DNA of 64,000 nucleotides. Origin: Fulvitalea axinellae (GTDB taxonomy: Bacteria; Bacteroidota; Bacteroidia; Cytophagales; Cyclobacteriaceae). A program made the translations under genes and the position numbers. Within the stretch, counting starts at the first letter, position 1. Each line of letters begins with the position of its first letter. The stretch covers positions 1,302,001 to 1,366,000 of the forward strand of contig NZ_AP025314.1 of the NCBI RefSeq assembly GCF_036492835.1, read 5' to 3'. Positions 59,949 to 64,000 of the stretch are shown here, piece by piece. The notes under the pieces were generated by a model that did not search any database, had not been told where the DNA came from, and was given only the letters and a program-made list of their open reading frames with translations.

Positions 59949-60563
59949 ATGGACTTAATTAACTTAGGCATAAGATCGATTTTTATCGAGAACATGGTGT
60001 TCGCCTATTTCTTGGGTATGTGCTCTTACTTGGCCGTATCCAAAAAGGTTAGCACCGCTATGGGACTCGGTTTGGCGGTAGTGTTCGTACTTACCATCAC
60101 CGTACCCGTTAACTGGCTCCTTCAGGACTTTGTACTTAAGGAAGGCGCTCTAGCTCAGTTCTTGGGCGATGACTTCAAGACTGTAGACTTGAGCTTCCTC
60201 CAGTTTATCATGTTCATCGCCGTTATCGCGTCGATGGTACAGCTGGTAGAGATGGTGATCGAGAAATTCTCTCCTTCGCTTTACGGATCTTTGGGTATCT
60301 TCTTGCCATTGATCGCCGTAAACTGCGCCATCTTGGGTTCTTCTCTCTTCATGGTACAGCGCGAGTACACTTTCGCCGAAGCCACTGTTTTCGGTTTCTC
60401 TTCCGGAATCGGCTGGTTGCTGGCTATCGTGGCTTTGGCCGCTATCCGTGAGCGTATGAAGTACTCCAACGTTCCTGACGGACTCAAAGGTTTGGGTATT
60501 ACAATGATCGTGACAGGTTTGATGGGAATGGCTCTTCTCGGTCTTTCCGGTATCCAACTGTAA
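59949..60563 (+). CDS. nqrE: Na+-translocating NADH:quinone reductase subunit E
   Basis: 204 aa with six helices. Typical start [25 protein letters not shown], then [49 protein letters not shown] and the end [28 protein letters not shown]. Partner of NqrD. It is the last gene of the operon here; a terminator follows at 60584 and nqrF is absent. Confidence 0.95.
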   Translation: MDLINLGIRSIFIENMVFAYFLGMCSYLAVSKKVSTAMGLGLAVVFVLTITVPVNWLLQDFVLKEGALAQFLGDDFKTVDLSFLQFIMFIAVIASMVQLVEMVIEKFSPSLYGSLGIFLPLIAVNCAILGSSLFMVQREYTFAEATVFGFSSGIGWLLAIVALAAIRERMKYSNVPDGLKGLGITMIVTGLMGMALLGLSGIQL

Positions 60564-60583
60564 TCGGATCATTTTGAAAATAA

Positions 60584-60613
60584 TAAAGCCTCGCAACTGC
60601 GGGGCTTTTTTTG
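60584..60613 (+). terminator. Terminator after nqrE
   Basis: AAAGCCTCGC pairs with GCGGGGCTTT (one G-U) around a short loop, then T7. It closes the nqrABCDE unit without nqrF. Confidence 0.9.
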
Positions 60614-60699
60614 TTCGCCTGTTTCCCCCTGCGGGCCGGACATTTATATTAATCCTGATATGCGGGCGTTACACATGAAATGCCCTTAAAACTATTCAG

Positions 60700-61851
60700 A
60701 TGAGAAAAATTCTTTGTTTGGCAATGATCGTAGCCTCTTTGGCTTGGTCTTGTTCGGGTCAAAAAGAAAAAGGGGAGAGCGCGGTTAAAGTTAGTTTTTC
60801 GGTCCGTTCCGTGGCCATTGACAGTTCCGCCAAGATGTATGTTACCGGAAGCGGTGAGGAACTTGGCTTTTGGAGTCCCGATAAGGTGGCGATGGAATAC
60901 GTGGGTAACAATACTTGGAGAACCGAATTGGCCTTTGGGCCGAAAACGCCGATCGAATACAAGTTCACGCTCGGGAGCTGGGAACGTGAAGCCGCTGGCG
61001 CAAACGGCCTTCCCTTGGAGAACTTTAACCTTTTGGTAAACGCCGATACGGCTGTAAGCCACGAGGTCCATTTTTGGAAAGACGGTAAAAACCGTCCCCA
61101 AACCGGGCAAATTACGGGTACGGTAAAATACTTTCGCCAATTAGAGGCCGAAGGAATCCTTCCCCGTGATGTAATCGTCCGTTTGCCGGAAGGTTATGAC
61201 GAACAGCCTAACCGTCGCTATCCGGTGCTGTATATGCATGATGGCCAGAATATTTTCGATCCGAAAACCTCCTCGTTCGGCGTGGATTGGCAAGTGGACG
61301 AAACGGTTGACAGTTTGGTAAGGCGTAGTTTGATTGAGCCTGTAATCGTTGTGGGAGCGTATAATACCACAAACCGTACGGCTGAGTATACGCCGGGCGA
61401 AACGGGCTCTGCTTATATGAAATTTATGGCCGAAACGCTGAAGCCTTTGATCGACAAGGAATTTCGGACCAAACCCGAGAGGGAACACACGATTGTGGGC
61501 GGATCATCCGCCGGAGGCATCGCTTCGTTTATGTTGCTTTGGGAATATCCCGAAGTATACTCGGGAGCTATTTGTATGTCGCCGGCGTTCAAGATCCAGC
61601 ATATCGATTACGTGAAAAACGTTAAGGCTTACAAAGGCGAAAAACGCGATTTCAAGATCTATATCGATAACGGAGGAATAGGCTTGGAACTGGAACTTCA
61701 GCCCGGAATCGACGAGATGGTGGAAGCTTTGGAAGCGCAAGGTTACAAGCAAGGAGAGGACCTGTATTATATCTTGGACAAAAACGCCAAGCACTTCGAG
61801 TCGGCATGGGCCGAGCGGATGCCCGAGGCGTTGGTGTTCTTTTATAAATAA
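60700..61851 (+). CDS. Lipoprotein esterase (alpha/beta hydrolase) with CBM20-like domain
   Basis: 383 aa. Lipobox LAWSC (Cys18). Residues about 28-100 form a starch-binding-like (CBM20/48-type) domain (VKVSFSVRSVAIDSSAKMYVTG, ELGFWSPDKVAMEY, WRTELAFGPKTPIEYKFTLGSWE). The esterase domain follows: DVIVRLPEGYDEQPNRRYPVLYMHDGQNIFD, then GSSAGG (nucleophile Ser in HTIVGGSSAGGIASFM) and a distal His (AKHFESAW). This resembles surface esterases of the IroE/D type in glycan processing. Single gene with a terminator of nqr upstream. Confidence 0.88.
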   Translation: MRKILCLAMIVASLAWSCSGQKEKGESAVKVSFSVRSVAIDSSAKMYVTGSGEELGFWSPDKVAMEYVGNNTWRTELAFGPKTPIEYKFTLGSWEREAAGANGLPLENFNLLVNADTAVSHEVHFWKDGKNRPQTGQITGTVKYFRQLEAEGILPRDVIVRLPEGYDEQPNRRYPVLYMHDGQNIFDPKTSSFGVDWQVDETVDSLVRRSLIEPVIVVGAYNTTNRTAEYTPGETGSAYMKFMAETLKPLIDKEFRTKPEREHTIVGGSSAGGIASFMLLWEYPEVYSGAICMSPAFKIQHIDYVKNVKAYKGEKRDFKIYIDNGGIGLELELQPGIDEMVEALEAQGYKQGEDLYYILDKNAKHFESAWAERMPEALVFFYK

Positions 61852-62000
61852 CCCTGACTGGCGATTTGGAGCCGGAAGAGTAAAAACGGGGGCGGAAGTT
61901 ATGGACTGTTCATGACTTTGCCTTAATTTTATTCTTCCGGTTTCTTTTTCCTTATGGACAGAGCCGCGCTGATTTTCAAATTTTATCTTACCAGAATAAA

Positions 62001-62993
62001 ATGGGAGCATTTAATATAGGCGACAGAGTCCGTCTACTGAAAAGTAACGAAGAGGGCGTCGTAACGAAAATAAACGAGAAAAGGGCCACGGCCGAAATCG
62101 AGATCGAAGACGGATTTCAGATCGAAGTTTTGGCCAAAGAACTGGTTCTGATTTCTCAGGAAGAGAAAAAACATTTCGGCAAATCTAGAACCGAGGAAGT
62201 TAGCCCAGGAAAAAAAGAAAAGAAAAACCGCTACGAAGCGCCGGAACTCAGCGCCGACAAAGGTATTTTCCTGGCTTTTTTCGATCATGGCAACGACTTG
62301 CTGTCAGTTTACCTGATCAACAATACCGACTACGAAGTCGTGTACTCCGCTTCTGATCTTATTCAGACTTCGCACAAAGGAATCATGGCCGGGTCTCTTT
62401 TGAGAAAATCGAAAATCAAGATCCGCGAAGTGAACCTCAAGCGTTTCGAGAGCTGGGCTACGATGTGTTTCCGTTTTATGTTCCACTCGCAGGATTTCTT
62501 CTCCAAGACCGAATTTTTCGAGAAAAAGCTGAAATTCAAAGCCTCGGGCTTCCATAAAGGCAAGCGCCTTGCGCCGATTTTGGAAAAAGAAGGTTACGTA
62601 TTCCAACTCGACGTTGACGCTCCGAAAGTGGATCCTGAAAAACTGAAAGAAAGCCTTACGGACAAAGCCAAAAAAGCGGAGCCGAAAGAGGAAAGGCACG
62701 ATGTGGTGAAGCCTCCGGCCGTAGTGGATTTGCATATCGAAAAGCTGACGGACGATCACGCTTTCATGTCCAATAGCGAAATGCTGAAGCTTCAGTTGAA
62801 GACTTTTCAGGATAGTCTGGACAACGCTATCGCCTCGGGAATGGGCGAAATCACGTTTATCCACGGCTTGGGCAACGGCGTTTTGCGCGACGAAATCCAG
62901 AAAACGTTGAGCAAAGACACCAGAATCCAATTTTTCCAAGACGCTCAAAAGAGCAGATTCGGTTATGGAGCTACGCTTGTAAGGATTTTCTAA
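62001..62993 (+). CDS. DUF2027 domain protein with C-terminal Smr domain
   Basis: 330 aa. Residues 1-60 form a KOW/SH3-like domain (FNIGDRVRLLKSNEEGVVTKI). DUF2027 follows (about 75-205: IFLAFFDHGNDLLSVYLINNTDYEVVYSA). A linker rich in Lys/Glu leads to the C-terminal Smr domain (about 235-330) with PPAVVDLHIEKLTD and ITFIHGLGNGVLRDEIQKTLS, the DLH and HGxG motifs of an endonuclease fold. The family is restricted to Bacteroidota and its substrate is unknown; a nucleic-acid role is likely. Start ATG at 62001. Confidence 0.9.
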   Translation: MGAFNIGDRVRLLKSNEEGVVTKINEKRATAEIEIEDGFQIEVLAKELVLISQEEKKHFGKSRTEEVSPGKKEKKNRYEAPELSADKGIFLAFFDHGNDLLSVYLINNTDYEVVYSASDLIQTSHKGIMAGSLLRKSKIKIREVNLKRFESWATMCFRFMFHSQDFFSKTEFFEKKLKFKASGFHKGKRLAPILEKEGYVFQLDVDAPKVDPEKLKESLTDKAKKAEPKEERHDVVKPPAVVDLHIEKLTDDHAFMSNSEMLKLQLKTFQDSLDNAIASGMGEITFIHGLGNGVLRDEIQKTLSKDTRIQFFQDAQKSRFGYGATLVRIF

Positions 62994-63011
62994 GTAGAAG
63001 ATAATTATTTT

Positions 63012-63084
63012 CTCCGGCAGGAAGATTTCCGTTATGCGACAAGGACAAGTCACGTAACGGATGTTTTCTGCCGGAGTTTTTTTT
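63012..63084 (+). terminator. Long-hairpin terminator after the Smr gene
   Basis: CTCCGGCAG (63012-63020) pairs with CTGCCGGAG (63068-63076); an inner stem TCCGTTATG / CGTAACGGA lies between. T8 follows (63077-63084). Confidence 0.8.
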
Positions 63085-63362
63085 GCCCTTTCCCGACTCT
63101 GATAGGGTGTTTTCGCCGGAGGCTGTATTGCTGTGCGAAATGCGGAATTGTTTGTGGAGACTTTTTTGCGCCGAGTACCGTTCCCGGAAAACCGGTATGG
63201 ATTTATAGGCTTATTCCCACCGCTTGTCATGAAAGCTTACGTAAGGCTTTGGGTGCTGAAACATCATTTGGAACGGAATTTCGTCACTAAATAATAGCAA
63301 AGGGAAGCTTATTTTGCGATTGGTTGCAGAGTTTGGCGCAAAAGCGCGTACATTTGCGACTG
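63085..63362. other. Region upstream of rnpB
   Basis: No gene. It holds the rnpB promoter (63349-63356) and otherwise nothing recognised. Confidence 0.5.
63349..63356 (+). promoter_or_regulatory. TAnnTTTG -7 box of rnpB
   Basis: TACATTTG lies 7 bp before the inferred RNA 5' end. A TTG at 63324-63326 is a possible -33 box with a 22-bp spacer. Confidence 0.65.
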
Positions 63363-63739
63363 ATCGCAAGCGGCCTTATCGCTGCCGTCAGAGCTTCGGC
63401 CGAAGACGGTAGAGGAAAGTCCGGGCAACACAGAGCGTCGTACTTCCTAACGGGAAGGCGCCCTTCGGGGTGACAGCCAGTGCCACAGAAAACAGACCGC
63501 CGCGTTAGCGGTAAGGGTGAAAAGGTGGGGTAAGAGCCCACCGCGTTTCGGGTGACCGCGACGGCATGGTAAACCTTACGAGTTGAAAGACCAAATAGGC
63601 TGGTGTTTCCGTTTCGGCGGAAAAGGGGTTGCTCGCCCTAGCCAGTGGGTAGGTTGATGGAGCGTACTGGCGACGGTACGCCCAGATAAATGATAAGGGC
63701 CTCATCTGAGGTACAGGACCCGGCTTACAAGCTTGCGAT
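63363..63739 (+). ncRNA. rnpB: RNase P RNA (type A)
   Basis: About 377 nt. The P1 arms ATCGCAAGC (63363-63371) and GCTTGCGAT (63731-63739) pair perfectly and set the ends. Conserved cores are present: GAGGAAAGTCCGGGC (CR-I), GTGCCACAGAAAACAGACCGCC (shortened here to its core CAGAAAACAG), and near the 3' end AGATAAATGATAAGG and ACAGGACCCGGCTTAC. It is the catalytic RNA for tRNA 5' maturation. A T-rich run after P1 may end the transcript. Confidence 0.96.
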
Positions 63740-63797
63740 TTCTTTTTTCCCCTCCCTTTGCGCAGAGTTTAGGATCAACAACCAAACTGTAGCGCAT

Positions 63798-64000
63798 ATG
63801 CCAAAAATCTTACTGATTGATGACGAGAGAAGCATCCGCATGACCTTGAAGGAAATCCTCGAATACGAGGATTATGCCGTCATAGAGGCCGAGGATGGCC
63901 AGCAGGGCTTGGAAATGCTGGCCAATGAGAAGTACGACGCCGTGCTGTGCGATGTGAGGATGCCGAATATGGACGGGGTTCAAGTCTTGGAAAATGCCCG
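63798..64000 (+). CDS. Response regulator receiver domain, start (partial, probable NtrC type)
   Basis: The first 67 residues are visible and run off the window end. PKILLIDDERSIRMTLKEILEYEDY is a CheY-like receiver with the acidic pocket Asp8-Asp9 and the phosphoacceptor Asp52 in AVLCDVRMPNMDG. The opening resembles the sigma-54-type NtrC regulators common in Bacteroidota, but the effector domain is not in the window. Start ATG at 63798. Confidence 0.85.
   Translation, partial: MPKILLIDDERSIRMTLKEILEYEDYAVIEAEDGQQGLEMLANEKYDAVLCDVRMPNMDGVQVLENA

Overview
The window looks like a chromosome segment from a marine, Cytophagales-like member of the Bacteroidota. The evidence is in the sequence. 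Several promoters carry the Bacteroidota -7 box TAnnTTTG, with a TTG/TTTG -33 box in the best cases. Shine-Dalgarno sequences are sparse. There are many SPII lipoproteins and SusC/D-type polysaccharide-locus accessories, and families largely restricted to Bacteroidota are present (DUF4998, PCMD, DUF2911, DUF2027-Smr, DUF6134, exosortase K/MSEP-CTERM). A sodium-pumping Nqr complex and a sodium:solute symporter fit a marine lifestyle. The genus is not determined; base composition is close to balanced.

Layout. 1-4.9 kb: the tail of a glycan-utilisation locus (end of a DUF5000-like lipoprotein, a DUF4998 lipoprotein, a secreted clan GH-A-like hydrolase) and a PI-PLC-like lipoprotein. 4.9-5.6 kb: a gene-free stretch with a 22-bp-period tandem repeat. 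5.6-7.4 kb: an outer-membrane barrel plus PCMD lipoprotein pair. 7.5-12.2 kb (minus): a THUMP-type RNA methyltransferase, two FKBP lipoproteins and an NrnA-like DHH phosphoesterase. 12.4-16.2 kb: tRNA-Leu(UAG), tig (TTG start), clpP and clpX. 16.2-17.1 kb: a DUF2911 protein. 17.2-23 kb (minus): a complete exosortase K locus, consisting of a multi-pass protein, the single MSEP-CTERM target with a VIT domain, XrtK, a winged-helix regulator and a small membrane protein. Two near-identical 19-bp palindromes sit at the two likely operon starts.

23-32.4 kb: a MORN-repeat protein, a candidate sRNA, a scramblase-like protein, tRNA-Arg(CCU), DUF2752 and TM2 proteins, an unusual 504-aa protein that may be a polymorphic or contractile-injection cargo, DUF2809 and MscS proteins, and a membrane-spanning LamG-LamG-AraC regulator. 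The regulator is divergent from a GH89 alpha-N-acetylglucosaminidase at 32.4-34.7 kb. 34.9-40.8 kb: lpxB, small membrane and lipoproteins, aspartate kinase, fbp. 40.8-45.2 kb (minus): a PIG-L deacetylase / 59-aa membrane peptide / sodium symporter operon. 45.4-51.9 kb: dprA, a 2TM protein, a secreted amidotransferase-like protein, a DUF6134 protein, nadA, and a U32 protein translationally coupled to a ferredoxin. 52-55.8 kb: pgi, a tiny lipoprotein, cmk, ispH. 55.9-60.6 kb: nqrABCDE, with nqrF absent from the operon. 60.7-64 kb: a CBM20-like esterase lipoprotein, a DUF2027-Smr protein, rnpB, and the start of a response regulator.

The strongest candidates for further study are the XrtK/MSEP-CTERM locus with its putative operators, the 504-aa protein at 27-28.5 kb, the PIG-L/small peptide/symporter operon, the U32-ferredoxin pair, the Nqr operon without nqrF, and two non-coding structures (the 22-bp repeat array and an interleaved inverted repeat near 1.6 kb). 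All family assignments come from reading the protein sequences and from memory of the families; no search was run.
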